A stretch of 64,000 nt of DNA. It comes from Kluyvera genomosp. 1 (GTDB taxonomy: Bacteria > Pseudomonadota > Gammaproteobacteria > Enterobacterales > Enterobacteriaceae). A program made the translations under genes and the position numbers. Every line of letters starts with the position of its first letter. The first letter of the stretch is position 1. The DNA is taken from positions 1-64,000 of the forward strand of contig NZ_LGHZ01000023.1 in assembly GCF_001266615.1 (NCBI RefSeq), given 5' to 3'. The notes under the pieces were generated by a model, which worked only from the letters and a program-made list of their open reading frames with translations, searched no databases and was not told where the DNA came from. Shown here one piece after another: positions 38,091 to 47,770 of the stretch.

Positions 38091-39344
38091 TTATTTGGCC
38101 TGAGCAACGCGGGTGGTCAGACCCGGCATGTTAAAACACTCGGCTTCGTTCTGAATCATGTCTTTAATTTTGTTAACCACGTAGCGCTCAGGTTCAACGC
38201 CGAAGGATTTCAGATTGGTAAACATGGTCTGCATTTCTTTCACTACCGGTGGTTTTTCGTAGTTGTAGTGACCGCTAAGTTCGAGGATTTCTTTGAGCAG
38301 CGCAGGCTCGCTAAAGATTTGTTCTTCAGACTTGTTTTTATGCTCGTCGGTCATCCATTTTTCCCACTTATGGCTCAGGACGCACTCGCGGGTCAGCACG
38401 GTTTTCAAATCTGAAGCGGATTTAATAAAGCCTTTGGCTGCCAGATCTTTTTCCACTTCTGCCAGCTTCAAATAGGCGCGGGTCTCAATGGTGCCGTAGG
38501 CGGGCGCAACGTTCATCGCGGTGATCCCAAGCCCCGGATGTTTGAGCAGAATTTCATCCGGCAGATAATCGCCGTTGTGCTCTTTCAAACCGACGCCGTA
38601 GCGGGTGCTGATGGCTGACAACTCTGCTGATTGCTTGTCGTTGAAGTGGCCAACGTTTTTGGTCAAACGCGTCAGGGTGCCGGTCTGGCCAACGATAAAC
38701 AGAGGCTGCGGCAGTCCTTCGTTGTTCAGGCGTTTGTTCAGCTCAACGATAAAAGCTTCATAGGCGCTGATATCGGTTAGGCCACCGTTGGTCTCTTCTG
38801 TACCGACTTCGTAGAAGAATTCTTTCAGGTTATTCTTCTTACGGTACTCTTCACAGAAACGAATAAGTTCAACGGTACGGCTTAACACCAGCTCAATATC
38901 AATCACTTTGCCCATCACATACGGGTCTTTGGTTGGGTCGATGTGCAACAGATCGAAGCCGGCATCCATGTCAATTTGATAAGAGCGGCGTGCCAGTTCC
39001 ATCGCCTGGGCTTCCGGAATATGATCTTTACGTTCTTTATCGCGCTGCCATGGGCCACCGTGGTCGCGGCAGAGGAAGTAGTCACCGTCAAAACCGACTT
39101 TATCTGCCATGGCTTTCAGGTCGGCGGCGAAGCGGAACTGATCCCAGTTATTCACATAGCCTGCGCCAAATTCGTCGGCGTCGACCTGGTTGCGACTGGC
39201 GATAAACATCAGCGGCAGATCTTTTTCTTTACCTAATTCGAAACAAGCCTGAATAAGTGCCGGAGACATTGGGCCAATACCCAGCATCGTGGACTTACCA
39301 CCCTTAACGATATAATCAACGTACTGCTTCATGGTATTTTTCAT
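38091..39344 (-). CDS. GatZ/KbaZ-type tagatose-bisphosphate aldolase subunit, orphan
   Basis: 417 residues of the GatZ/KbaZ family (TIM-barrel-like, described in E. coli as the non-catalytic subunit stabilising GatY/KbaY). Conserved stretches include GIGPMSPALIQACFELG, FLCRDHGGPWQ, HIDPTKDP, EVGTEETNGG and KEHNGDYLPD. These His/Asp/Glu-rich strand ends look like a real metal or sugar-phosphate site. No GatY/KbaY gene is in the window, so it may act alone, for example as a ketose-phosphate 4-epimerase (inference). Start at 39344 after AAGGAG; 10 bases after the EIIC stop. Confidence 0.88.
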   Translation of the reverse strand: MKNTMKQYVDYIVKGGKSTMLGIGPMSPALIQACFELGKEKDLPLMFIASRNQVDADEFGAGYVNNWDQFRFAADLKAMADKVGFDGDYFLCRDHGGPWQRDKERKDHIPEAQAMELARRSYQIDMDAGFDLLHIDPTKDPYVMGKVIDIELVLSRTVELIRFCEEYRKKNNLKEFFYEVGTEETNGGLTDISAYEAFIVELNKRLNNEGLPQPLFIVGQTGTLTRLTKNVGHFNDKQSAELSAISTRYGVGLKEHNGDYLPDEILLKHPGLGITAMNVAPAYGTIETRAYLKLAEVEKDLAAKGFIKSASDLKTVLTRECVLSHKWEKWMTDEHKNKSEEQIFSEPALLKEILELSGHYNYEKPPVVKEMQTMFTNLKSFGVEPERYVVNKIKDMIQNEAECFNMPGLTTRVAQAK

Positions 39345-39353
39345 GATAACTCC

Positions 39354-40457
39354 TTAGGCTTTATTCATATCTGAAGTGACAGTTTTTTTAGCGTCGGTTT
39401 TTTTAACCGGCTCGCTAATATTTGGACGCAATATATGTAGACAGATGGCGGTGACAATGACGCCAATAAGCATGTCGAGGACGTACCATAGTGGGGCTTT
39501 ATTCACACCGGCGATGGCAATTAATCCACCGTGAGGAACCATGGACTCAACGCCATGAACCATTGCCAGACCTGCACCGACGGCGCTGCCGATAATAATT
39601 GAAGGCAGAACGGTCTTGAGGTTTTTCACCGCGAATGGAATTGCGCCTTCGGTAATTCCGATAAGGCCCATAAAGGCGGCGGAAGTACCCATACGTTTTT
39701 CATCCTCAGCCCATTTACGCTGAGAAATAAAGGTGGAGAGGGCAATACCCAGCGGTGGAATGGCGCAGGCGATACGGTAAGCACCGTTCGGGCCATAAAT
39801 CCCTTCGGCCATCAATGCCAGGGTAAACGCGGTGGCGGTTTTATTCACCGGGCCACCCATATCAAATGCCGCCATGGCACCAAGAATTAAGCCCAGCACG
39901 ATGCCGCTGCTGCCCTGCATATTGGAGAGCATGGATACCAACCATTTCATGGCGGCACCAATTGGACCAATCAGCACGTACAGGTAGAGCATGCCAACAA
40001 GGCAGGTCGACACGATGGGGATAATCAGAATCGGCATGACCGGCATCAGCGCTTTGCCTACCTTCCAGGTTTTCACCCATTTGGCGACATAGCCACTAAG
40101 AATCCCGAGCAGCATGGCACCGAGGAACCCGGTTACGACGTGATCGGCACCAAGCGGGGTGCTGGCCATAAAACCGGTAATCAGCCCCGGGGTCAGGCCT
40201 GGTTTGCCTGCGATAGAGTAAGAAATATAGGCAGCAAGGACCGGTATCATCATCCCCAAACCGGCGCTACCGATAGCGCCGAGGTTTAATAAGAACGGGT
40301 TGGTGACCACCATTCCTTTGCCTGCGACCGGCTCACCGCCGACCAGCGACAGGGCCAGACAGATCCCGCCGACCACCACCACCGGCATCATATAGGAGAC
40401 GCCGGTGCTGAACGCTTTGACCAGGTCATCCTTAACGGCTTTCATTTTATCCGACAT
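39354..40457 (-). CDS. PTS fructose-like EIIC component, system 1
   Basis: 367-residue integral membrane permease of the fructose PTS family (FrwC/FrvB-like). Motifs GVSYMMPVVVVGG, PGLTPGLITGFM, DMGGPVNKTA and GITEGAIPFA are the substrate-site signatures. It moves and phosphorylates the sugar with EIIB at 40626. Start has GGAGGA upstream. The 168-base gap to EIIB (40458-40625) holds no gene that I can see. Confidence 0.93.
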   Translation of the reverse strand: MSDKMKAVKDDLVKAFSTGVSYMMPVVVVGGICLALSLVGGEPVAGKGMVVTNPFLLNLGAIGSAGLGMMIPVLAAYISYSIAGKPGLTPGLITGFMASTPLGADHVVTGFLGAMLLGILSGYVAKWVKTWKVGKALMPVMPILIIPIVSTCLVGMLYLYVLIGPIGAAMKWLVSMLSNMQGSSGIVLGLILGAMAAFDMGGPVNKTATAFTLALMAEGIYGPNGAYRIACAIPPLGIALSTFISQRKWAEDEKRMGTSAAFMGLIGITEGAIPFAVKNLKTVLPSIIIGSAVGAGLAMVHGVESMVPHGGLIAIAGVNKAPLWYVLDMLIGVIVTAICLHILRPNISEPVKKTDAKKTVTSDMNKA

Positions 40458-40625
40458 ATTTTATCCTCCTGACGCCCCTATTTTTTATTGGTCGCTGGCC
40501 TAAATTGGGCTGTAGCCATTCCCCAGACCTTATTATCTGGTGATAAAAATAACGGGCGGATAGAAATTGAATTACGTTGTATTCCCCTACCCGGATGCCG
40601 AAATAAACCCGGGAAGGGCGTTTAA

Positions 40626-40946
40626 TTAGCTCGCCAACTTCTCTGCGCGGTCAATAATGGCAGCCGGATCGCGGACGACTTCGGCAGGGTTGAGTGAAAT
40701 AACCAGCCCCGCATCTTCTTTTTCTTCAAAACGCTCGACGCCTTCAATACCGATGGCAATTGCCAGAATAACGACATCAGCGTCTGCAATTTCTTCTTCG
40801 CTTAATTCATTCTCAATACCCATACCGCCTTGGGTTTCAACTTTTACGTCGTAGCCCCTTTTTTTACATTCCTGTTCTATGGCTTCTTGCGCCATATAGG
40901 TATGAGCAACACCGGTAATACATGCAGCAACTCCGACAATTTTCAT
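40626..40946 (-). CDS. PTS fructose-like EIIB component, system 1
   Basis: 106-residue cytosolic phosphocarrier. The phospho-acceptor Cys9 lies in VAACITGVAHTYMA, the fructose-family EIIB signature. Start has AGGAG six bases upstream. Receives phosphate from the EIIA domain of the upstream gene product. Confidence 0.94.
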   Translation of the reverse strand: MKIVGVAACITGVAHTYMAQEAIEQECKKRGYDVKVETQGGMGIENELSEEEIADADVVILAIAIGIEGVERFEEKEDAGLVISLNPAEVVRDPAAIIDRAEKLAS

Positions 40947-41007
40947 GAGTGACTCCTGAATTTTTTATTTTGGCTATTTTATTTAAAACTAATATTTGAC
41001 CTTGAAT

Positions 41008-43518
41008 TTATACGTCTAAAGTTCTGGTCATCAGGTTGTAGAGTACGTCAACGCTATCGGCATTTTTTATTTCATTACGGAAATCCTCTTTCATCAGTTT
41101 TCGGGCGAGCGTAGAGAAATATTTCATATGTTCGTTAGGTTCGGCCGATTTGCTGACCGTAAGCATAAAGATGGTTTCCACCTGCTGGTCGCCCCAGGTA
41201 ATGGGGTTCTCCAGCGTCGCCATGCTAATGGTGGAATCGGTAATATGGTCGGACTTGGTATGCGGAATAGCAAAACCGTAGCCGACGGCGGTAGAGAAAG
41301 AGTCTTCACGAGTCCAGATATCATCGCACAGGTGCTCTCGACTATCGGTGCGGTGCTGTAGCCAGAGATTGTCGGTCATCCGTTTAATCGCCTCGTTTTT
41401 GTCGGCGACATCGAGGTGGAAGAGAATAAATTCCGGCGCGATGATCGGTTTCTTGCTGCTGGCTTTTACCGACGGATTTTTTAGCACTGTCTTCACATCA
41501 CTGGAACGGGTAAGGGCAAGCGTCTGTTGCGCCAACTGCTGGCACTGGGCAAAATTCATCTCACGCAGCGCGTGCTTGACGCCTGGAATGGCGGTGCTGC
41601 TCATACTGAGTTCGTCAAAACCCATTCCGACGAGCAGCGGAAGAAAGTCTTTGCTGGCCCCTAGCTCACCGCACAGACCAATCCATTTGCCCGCGCGATG
41701 TACTTCATCGATGGCCAGCTGAAGGGCGCGTAAAAATGATGGCGCAAAGTTGTCGTACACCCCCTCGACCTGCGTGTTACCGCGGTCGGCGGCGAAGAAG
41801 TACTGTGTCAGGTCGTTGCTACCGACGCTAAAGAAATCAACATGTTCGGCAATCTCAGGAATGGTGAAGATCACCGACGGGACTTCCAGCATCACGCCCA
41901 GCGAAATGGCATCGTCAAAAGGGAGAGACTCGTCGCGTAGGGTTTGTTTGACGGACTCCAGCACTTCACGGCACCAGAGAACTTCCTCCACGCTGGCAAT
42001 CATCGGGATCATGATTCTGGCATTGCCGACGGCAGAGGCGCTGAGGATGGCTTTTATCTGCATGGCGAAAAGATCGCGGTAGCGGGGATAGGTACGCACC
42101 GCGCGGTAGCCGAGGAATGGGTTTTCCTCTTCGCCTAGCTGAAGGTAGTCGACAGGTTTATCACCGCCGATATCAAAGGTGCGGAAGATAACCGGCTTAC
42201 CGTTAGCGTGAAGTACGACGCGGGTGTAGAGATCCGTAAGCTCAGCGTAATCTGGCGGAGTTTCCCGGTCCATAAAGGACATTTCGGTACGGAAAAGACC
42301 AATGCCCTCCGCGCCATTTGTGAACGCTGCGTTGGCCTCTTCAAAGCTGGCAATATTGGCAGCAATTTCCAGGTGATGGCCATCGGCGGTAGCGGCCCGC
42401 TGATGGACGTTGGCCAGCATTTGCTGCTGCATGGTTTTCTGCACCGCCATTTCATTGCGGTAATAACGGAGCACCTGGCTATTAGGGGATATCACCAAAA
42501 TACCAGGGGAGCCGTCGATGATAATCTCCCGCTGGGAATCGAGATTGAGCGTGGCAAATGGGATATTGGTTAACGTAGGGATACCAAGAGAACGGGCAAG
42601 AATCGCGGTATGCGAGGTCTGTCCGGTGGCGGAGAGCACGATCCCTGCCAGCAGCTGTTTATCAAGACTCAGGAATTGGCTCGGCGTCAGGCTATCGGCA
42701 AAGATAATCGACGGTGTAGTAAGGATAAGGCCGTTTTGTGGAAGTGAGTTTTCACCGTACAGCGTAGTTAGCATCTGCCCGGTAATATCTAAAACATCCA
42801 GCGTTCTTTCTTTAATATATTTACTGGAAGAACGGTTAAGGACTTCGCAAAAATCCATTGCTGCAAGTACTACGGCCCGCCAGCTATTTTCACCGTTGTC
42901 GATATAATGGATGATGGCATTTTGGAATGATGAGTCGGTAATAATCGATAAATGTGCCTGGATAATATCGTGCTCAACGCCAACCTTGTTTTCGAGTGCA
43001 TCCAGTCTGGCTTGTTTGAGTGCTTCTATACCGGTTTTCAAGGCCTCTTTTTCCTCGGCCGCGATGCGGGTTTTCATCGGTGCACGCGCCATCATGTCGT
43101 CAAACGTCAGGGTCTGGACGACCAATGGACGGGCAATGGCGACGCCACCGCTGATGCGAATACCCTGAATGTAGTCGGGCTGCGTTTCGCGTAGAGAACG
43201 AGGAAGATAACCTGATGGTGCCTGCGTCTCTTCCATTTTCGTTACTTCAAATTGCGGCAGTTTTTTAAGCAGTGAACCCAGTTTTTGCACCGCTTGCGCC
43301 GCATCCGTACCGCAAACGGTAATTTCACAGTTGTCGTTAAGTAGCGTATCGGTAGCGACGAGTGAGAGGGCACTTTTGGCACTGCCTTCAAGCCCGGTGC
43401 GGATATTCTTCCAGCACACTTCGGACTGAAAGGTGTTACAAAGACGCTCGATGTGTCCAGCCGGTCGAGCGTGGATTCCATCCTTAAGTTCACACTGATA
43501 AGTCATTAATTCCGACAT
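41008..43518 (-). CDS. HPr-EI-EIIA multiphosphoryl transfer protein, system 1
   Basis: 836-residue fusion (FryA/FrwA-like). HPr domain at about 1-90 with His16 in GIHARPAGH. Enzyme I at about 115-665, with phospho-His303 in GQTSHTAILARS, PEP-binding GLFRTEMSF and FRTFDIGGDKP, and catalytic Cys616 in GLCGELGAS. EIIA(Fru) domain at about 690-836 with His753 in GFAIPHTKSDH. It can carry phosphate from PEP to EIIB on its own. Start at 43518 has GGGAG five bases upstream; the ORF start at 43530 is a TTG. First gene of the system 1 operon. Confidence 0.94.
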   Translation of the reverse strand: MSELMTYQCELKDGIHARPAGHIERLCNTFQSEVCWKNIRTGLEGSAKSALSLVATDTLLNDNCEITVCGTDAAQAVQKLGSLLKKLPQFEVTKMEETQAPSGYLPRSLRETQPDYIQGIRISGGVAIARPLVVQTLTFDDMMARAPMKTRIAAEEKEALKTGIEALKQARLDALENKVGVEHDIIQAHLSIITDSSFQNAIIHYIDNGENSWRAVVLAAMDFCEVLNRSSSKYIKERTLDVLDITGQMLTTLYGENSLPQNGLILTTPSIIFADSLTPSQFLSLDKQLLAGIVLSATGQTSHTAILARSLGIPTLTNIPFATLNLDSQREIIIDGSPGILVISPNSQVLRYYRNEMAVQKTMQQQMLANVHQRAATADGHHLEIAANIASFEEANAAFTNGAEGIGLFRTEMSFMDRETPPDYAELTDLYTRVVLHANGKPVIFRTFDIGGDKPVDYLQLGEEENPFLGYRAVRTYPRYRDLFAMQIKAILSASAVGNARIMIPMIASVEEVLWCREVLESVKQTLRDESLPFDDAISLGVMLEVPSVIFTIPEIAEHVDFFSVGSNDLTQYFFAADRGNTQVEGVYDNFAPSFLRALQLAIDEVHRAGKWIGLCGELGASKDFLPLLVGMGFDELSMSSTAIPGVKHALREMNFAQCQQLAQQTLALTRSSDVKTVLKNPSVKASSKKPIIAPEFILFHLDVADKNEAIKRMTDNLWLQHRTDSREHLCDDIWTREDSFSTAVGYGFAIPHTKSDHITDSTISMATLENPITWGDQQVETIFMLTVSKSAEPNEHMKYFSTLARKLMKEDFRNEIKNADSVDVLYNLMTRTLDV

Positions 43519-43667
43519 AACCACTCCCAAAACGTGATGCGACTGCGGGCTAATTTTGTTTGCAGGACGTTGCCTGCATGTCTTGTATATATCCTTGACC
43601 GTTGGCGATTGAGTTTGAATAGAAAAAAAGTGATGTTTTCTTGAAAATAAAAGCCTGGTATTTATTT

Positions 43668-43683
43668 TGTGACCGAAATCATA
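43668..43683. promoter_or_regulatory. CRP-like site between the divergent island operons
   Basis: TGTGA-N6-TCATA, nine of ten conserved CRP positions. It lies in the AT-rich 298-bp region (43519-43816) between the HPr-EI-EIIA operon and the HAD-transketolase operon. Nearby AAAAAAAGTGATG at 43623-43635 resembles the AGTGA repeats upstream of the second PTS operon. Confidence 0.55.
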
Positions 43684-43816
43684 AAAATATATTTAAATGA
43701 TGATTAATTCCTGTCGGGTAACGAAATTACTATTAAAAAGACATTTGTTATATTTATCGCCGTGCCGCTACTGCGCTAGAAATAAAGCATGTTGATGGGT
43801 TCAGAAGGCGAAATAT

Positions 43817-44470
43817 ATGCATTTTCGAGGGCTGTTATTTGACTTAGACGGCACGCTAGTCAATTCATTGGATTTTGTAGAAGCGTCATGGAGTGCGTGG
43901 GCTGTTCGCAAAGGCTTTAGTGCGCAGGCTGTACGCCATTATTTGCACGGTAAACCGGCGCTAAGCACCCTACGTCATTTTATGCCCGACGCTAGCGAAG
44001 CGGTGATTACGCAGGAGTTTCTCGCGCTTGAAGAGTACGAAGCAAACCATGCGCAGGGGATAACCGCGGTACCGGGCGCTGCGGCATTTCTCCGGCAACT
44101 GAATGCGCTCGATGTGCCATGGGGTATCGTCACTTCGGGATCGCTAAAGGTGGCCTCTGCACGTATCCAGCATGCGGGGCTTCCGTTTCCGGATGTGCTG
44201 GTAACCAGTGAAGATATTACCTATGGCAAACCGCATCCGGAACCCTTCCTGCTGGGGGCGAAACGCTTGAACATTCCAGTCTCCCAGTGCGTGGTATTTG
44301 AAGATTCTCATGCCGGGCTGCTGTCGGCGCAGGCGGCACAAAGCGTGGTTGTTGAAGTCCTCACACCGCAGGCCGGGGTTCATGATTTAGAGACCTTCGC
44401 CACGATTCCGCACTATCAGAATGTCAGCGTTAGGCCTAAGGGCGCGACCGAATTTTTCCTTCAGCTTTAA
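43817..44470 (+). CDS. HAD-family sugar phosphatase (HxpA-like)
   Basis: 217-residue HAD phosphatase of the beta-phosphoglucomutase-like subfamily. Motif I FDLDGT (residues 8-13), motif II VTSGS, motif III Lys in YGKPHPEP, motif IV FEDSHAG. Closest in memory to E. coli HxpA (YfbT), which dephosphorylates hexitol and hexose phosphates. First gene of a plus-strand operon with transketolase, so it may remove toxic or unusable sugar phosphates from the island pathway. Confidence 0.88.
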   Translation: MHFRGLLFDLDGTLVNSLDFVEASWSAWAVRKGFSAQAVRHYLHGKPALSTLRHFMPDASEAVITQEFLALEEYEANHAQGITAVPGAAAFLRQLNALDVPWGIVTSGSLKVASARIQHAGLPFPDVLVTSEDITYGKPHPEPFLLGAKRLNIPVSQCVVFEDSHAGLLSAQAAQSVVVEVLTPQAGVHDLETFATIPHYQNVSVRPKGATEFFLQL

Positions 44471-44483
44471 AATGGAGTTAGTG

Positions 44484-46478
44484 ATGATCTCAAGAAAGAC
44501 CCTGGCGAATGCGATTCGCTTTCTCAGCATTGATGCCGTGCAGCGGGCAAAGTCCGGCCATCCCGGCGCGCCGATGGGGATGGCGGATATTGCGGAAGTG
44601 CTGTGGCGCGATTTTCTTCACCATAACCCGAACAACCCTGGTTGGGCCAACCGCGACCGCTTTGTGCTCTCTAATGGCCATGGCTCGATGCTGATTTACA
44701 GCCTGCTGCATCTCACCGGCTACGATTTACCGCTTAGCGAGCTGCAAAACTTCCGCCAATTGCACTCGAAAACGCCGGGACATCCGGAGGTGGGTTATAC
44801 CGCAGGCGTTGAAACCACCACCGGCCCTCTGGGGCAAGGGATTGCGAATGCGGTTGGTATGGCAATTGCCGAGAAAACGCTGGCGGCACAGTTTAATCGC
44901 CCGAATCACGAAATCATCGATCACTTTACCTATGTATTCATGGGTGATGGCTGCATGATGGAGGGAATTTCCCATGAAGTTTGCTCCCTCGCAGGAACCT
45001 TAAAGCTGGGTAAACTGCTGGCGTTTTATGATGATAACGGTATTTCGATAGATGGCCACGTGGAGGGCTGGTTTACCGATGACACCGCCAAACGCTTTGA
45101 GGCATACGGCTGGCATGTGGTACGCGATGTTGACGGGCATGATGCTGAGGCAATCCAGCGGGCGATCAACACCGCACGCGCGGTCAGTGATAAACCGTCT
45201 TTGTTGATGTGTAAAACGGTGATTGGTTTCGGTTCACCTAACAAAGCGGGCACCCACGATGTGCACGGCGCGCCGCTCGGTGAAGCAGAAATAGCCGCGA
45301 CGCGTGATGCCCTGAAGTGGCCGTATGGACCGTTTGAAATCCCCGCGGAAATTTATGCGAACTGGGATGCCAAAGAAGCCGGTGACGCGAAAGAGTCAGC
45401 GTGGCAGGTGATGTTTTCTCGCTACGAAGATGTTTATCCGCAAGAGGCGGTGGAGCTCACGCGTCGCCTACGCGGCGATCTCCCCACGAATTTTAGTGCC
45501 CACGCGCAGGTCTTGATTGAGCGGTTACAGGCGAAGCCTGCCAAAATCGCCAGCCGTAAAGCCTCGCAAAATACCATTGAAGCCTTTGGCCCGCTGCTAC
45601 CTGAGTTTCTTGGTGGTTCCGCCGATCTGGCACCCAGTAATCTGACATTGTGGTCAGGCTCACAGCCCATCAACGAGCAGCCGGCGGGCAATTACATCCA
45701 CTACGGTGTGCGTGAATTTGGTATGACCGCTATTGCAAATGGCATTGCGCTACATGGTGGTTTCTTGCCCTACACCTCGACGTTCCTGATGTTTGTTGAG
45801 TACGCTCGCAACGCTGTGCGGATGGCGGCACTGATGAAGCAGCGCCACGTGATGGTCTATACCCATGATTCCATTGGCCTTGGTGAAGACGGCCCAACCC
45901 ATCAGCCGGTTGAGCAAACGGCCTCTCTTCGTCTGACGCCAAACTTAAGCGTCTGGCGCCCCTGCTGTCAGGTTGAAACCGCCGTGGCCTGGCAGCAGGG
46001 TGTTGAACGTGATGATGGGCCAACTGCGCTCATTTTATCCCGGCAGAATTTGACTCAACCGGAACGCACCTTGCAGCAGGTTAAGGATATTGCACGTGGT
46101 GCCTATGTGCTGAAGGCGTGCGAGGGGGAACCTCAGGTGATCCTGATTGCGACGGGGTCGGAAGTTGAGCTGGCAATAGCGGCCTGGAACACACTCACCG
46201 CAGAGGGAGTGCGCGCGCGGGTGGTATCGATGCCTTGTACCGACCGCTTTGATAAGCAGGACGTAGCTTATCGGGAATCGGTACTGCCGAAAGCGGTGAC
46301 CGCGCGCGTTGCGGTGGAAGCCGGAATAACCGACTACTGGTTTAAGTATACCGGTCTTAACGGGGCCATTGTCGGTATGCAGAGCTTCGGAGAATCCGCT
46401 CCTGCGGAGCAGCTCTATGAAAGTTTCGGCATGACTGCAGAGCGCGTCGTTCGCGAGGCGAAAGCGTTGTTAGCGTAA
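44484..46478 (+). CDS. Transketolase in PTS island
   Basis: 664-residue thiamine-diphosphate enzyme, close in length and sequence to TktA/TktB. Motifs: [24 protein letters not shown] (ThDP Mg site), [18 protein letters not shown] and the C-terminal domain. Start at 44484 (MISRKT) has GGAG six bases upstream and matches the family N-terminus; the longer ORF overlaps the HAD gene. Transfers two-carbon units between ketose and aldose phosphates. An accessory copy whose location ties the imported sugar to the pentose phosphate pathway. Confidence 0.95.
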   Translation: MISRKTLANAIRFLSIDAVQRAKSGHPGAPMGMADIAEVLWRDFLHHNPNNPGWANRDRFVLSNGHGSMLIYSLLHLTGYDLPLSELQNFRQLHSKTPGHPEVGYTAGVETTTGPLGQGIANAVGMAIAEKTLAAQFNRPNHEIIDHFTYVFMGDGCMMEGISHEVCSLAGTLKLGKLLAFYDDNGISIDGHVEGWFTDDTAKRFEAYGWHVVRDVDGHDAEAIQRAINTARAVSDKPSLLMCKTVIGFGSPNKAGTHDVHGAPLGEAEIAATRDALKWPYGPFEIPAEIYANWDAKEAGDAKESAWQVMFSRYEDVYPQEAVELTRRLRGDLPTNFSAHAQVLIERLQAKPAKIASRKASQNTIEAFGPLLPEFLGGSADLAPSNLTLWSGSQPINEQPAGNYIHYGVREFGMTAIANGIALHGGFLPYTSTFLMFVEYARNAVRMAALMKQRHVMVYTHDSIGLGEDGPTHQPVEQTASLRLTPNLSVWRPCCQVETAVAWQQGVERDDGPTALILSRQNLTQPERTLQQVKDIARGAYVLKACEGEPQVILIATGSEVELAIAAWNTLTAEGVRARVVSMPCTDRFDKQDVAYRESVLPKAVTARVAVEAGITDYWFKYTGLNGAIVGMQSFGESAPAEQLYESFGMTAERVVREAKALLA

Positions 46479-46496
46479 TAAATCTGGCTCCGAAAA

Positions 46497-46615
46497 GGGT
46501 AACACCGTTTACTTAGGCAAAGTGATGAGGGGAAGCATCAGGATTTGGTTTGCGGAGGGACACCAAACCCGATGGTCGGCCCGGTTATCTCAATCTTAAA
46601 CTTACGGTGTTACCC
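46497..46615 (+). repeat. 119-bp element bounded by a 12-bp inverted repeat
   Basis: GGGTAACACCGT at 46497-46508 is exactly complementary to ACGGTGTTACCC at 46604-46615. Inside are a TGATG/CATCA hairpin (46523-46540) and a GGTTTG/CAAACC hairpin (46547-46569). AAAA flanks both ends. It fills nearly all of the gap between transketolase and the PHP phosphatase gene. It could be a structured RNA leader of the phosphatase mRNA or a small non-autonomous transposable element; I do not recognise a known family. Confidence 0.6.
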
Positions 46616-46647
46616 AAAAAGGGACCTTATTCATACAGGGAGACCCA

Positions 46648-47382
46648 ATGTTCAACGTCGATCTTCATCTGCATACCGTGGCCAGTACCCACGCTTACAG
46701 TACGATCCATGACTATATTGCCGCCGCGGCGCGCAAGCAGATTCGCCTGATTGCCATTACCGATCATGGGCCGGAGATGGTCGATGCGCCTCACCCATTC
46801 CACTTTAATAATATGCGTATCTTGCCTAGGGTGGTGGATGGTATCGGGATCCTGCGTGGTATTGAAGCCAACATTAAAACGGGTGGCGAGACCGACTGCA
46901 GCGATAAAATGCGGGGTGCGCTGGATCTGATTATCGCTGGATTCCACAAGCAGGTTTTTGCCCCAGCCGATATCGTGACCAATACGGAGGCAATGATCGC
47001 GGTCATTGTCAGCGGCAACGTACATATCATCAGCCATCCGGGAAATCCTGAATATCCGATTGATATTCCTGCGGTGGTTGCTGCTGCTCGCGAATATGAG
47101 GTGGCGCTGGAGGTGAATAACGCCTCATTTCTCCTTTCCCGTCGGGGAAGTGAAGGTAACTGCCGCAAGATTGTGGCTGCCGTTCGGGATGCCGGTGGGC
47201 TGCTATCGCTGGGGACCGATTCTCACAGCGCCTTTTCGCTGGGAGACTTCAGCGCATGTCAGCATCTGTTGAGAGAAAGCGAGTTCCCACTCTCGCGGGT
47301 GTTAAACACCACACCGCGCCAGGTTTTGGCATTCCTGGAGCGACGTGGCGGCGAACGAATTGTGGAGTTTGATGAGCTGTAG
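46648..47382 (+). CDS. PHP-family phosphatase (YcdX-like)
   Basis: 244-residue metal-dependent phosphatase of the PHP superfamily, close to E. coli YcdX (245 aa). The trinuclear zinc ligands are visible: DLHLHT, ITDHGPE, GIEAN, GFHKQ, SHPGNP and GTDSHS. E. coli YcdX has phosphatase activity but its physiological substrate is not settled. Downstream of the transketolase gene with a structured 169-base gap; convergent with EIIB of system 2 (one-base gap). Confidence 0.9.
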   Translation: MFNVDLHLHTVASTHAYSTIHDYIAAAARKQIRLIAITDHGPEMVDAPHPFHFNNMRILPRVVDGIGILRGIEANIKTGGETDCSDKMRGALDLIIAGFHKQVFAPADIVTNTEAMIAVIVSGNVHIISHPGNPEYPIDIPAVVAAAREYEVALEVNNASFLLSRRGSEGNCRKIVAAVRDAGGLLSLGTDSHSAFSLGDFSACQHLLRESEFPLSRVLNTTPRQVLAFLERRGGERIVEFDEL

Positions 47383-47383
47383 G

Positions 47384-47770
47384 TTAGAGGTCGATAACGT
47401 TGCCACGCGGCAGATTCAGCGACTTGCGGATTGCTGAGATCACCTCAGCTGGTTTGAGCAGTAGTGAGTTGATACACACGTTGAGGATCCGACAGCCCTC
47501 GAAACGGGTTGGGTTATTGATGGTGATATCGGAAGCGATAATGGTTAGCTCGGCGTCGAGGAGGTCTTTCTCGGTTATCTCATTTTTCATCCCCAATACG
47601 CCCTGAGTCTCGATTTTGATTGAAAAACGATAAAGTTTCGCCAGCTTTTCCAGCTGTTCGGCGGCCATGTAGGTATGCGCGACGCCGGTCGCGCAGGCGG
47701 TCACGGCCACAATATGCAGGTTGCGGTCGCTGGAAAAGGGTTGAACATCATCTTTAGCGCTGCGTGTCAT
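47384..47770 (-). CDS. PTS fructose-like EIIB component, system 2
   Basis: 128 residues, longer than system 1 EIIB because of an N-terminal extension of about 18 residues. Phospho-Cys26 lies in VTACATGVAHTYMA. Its start overlaps the stop of the AraC-type gene (ATGA), so it is translationally coupled. Last gene of the second PTS operon. Confidence 0.92.
   Translation of the reverse strand: MTRSAKDDVQPFSSDRNLHIVAVTACATGVAHTYMAAEQLEKLAKLYRFSIKIETQGVLGMKNEITEKDLLDAELTIIASDITINNPTRFEGCRILNVCINSLLLKPAEVISAIRKSLNLPRGNVIDL

Noticed and set aside
46497-46615. Rho-independent terminator of transketolase
   Set aside because: The arms are 95 bp apart, no T-tract follows on the plus strand, and internal hairpins are present, so it is not a simple terminator.
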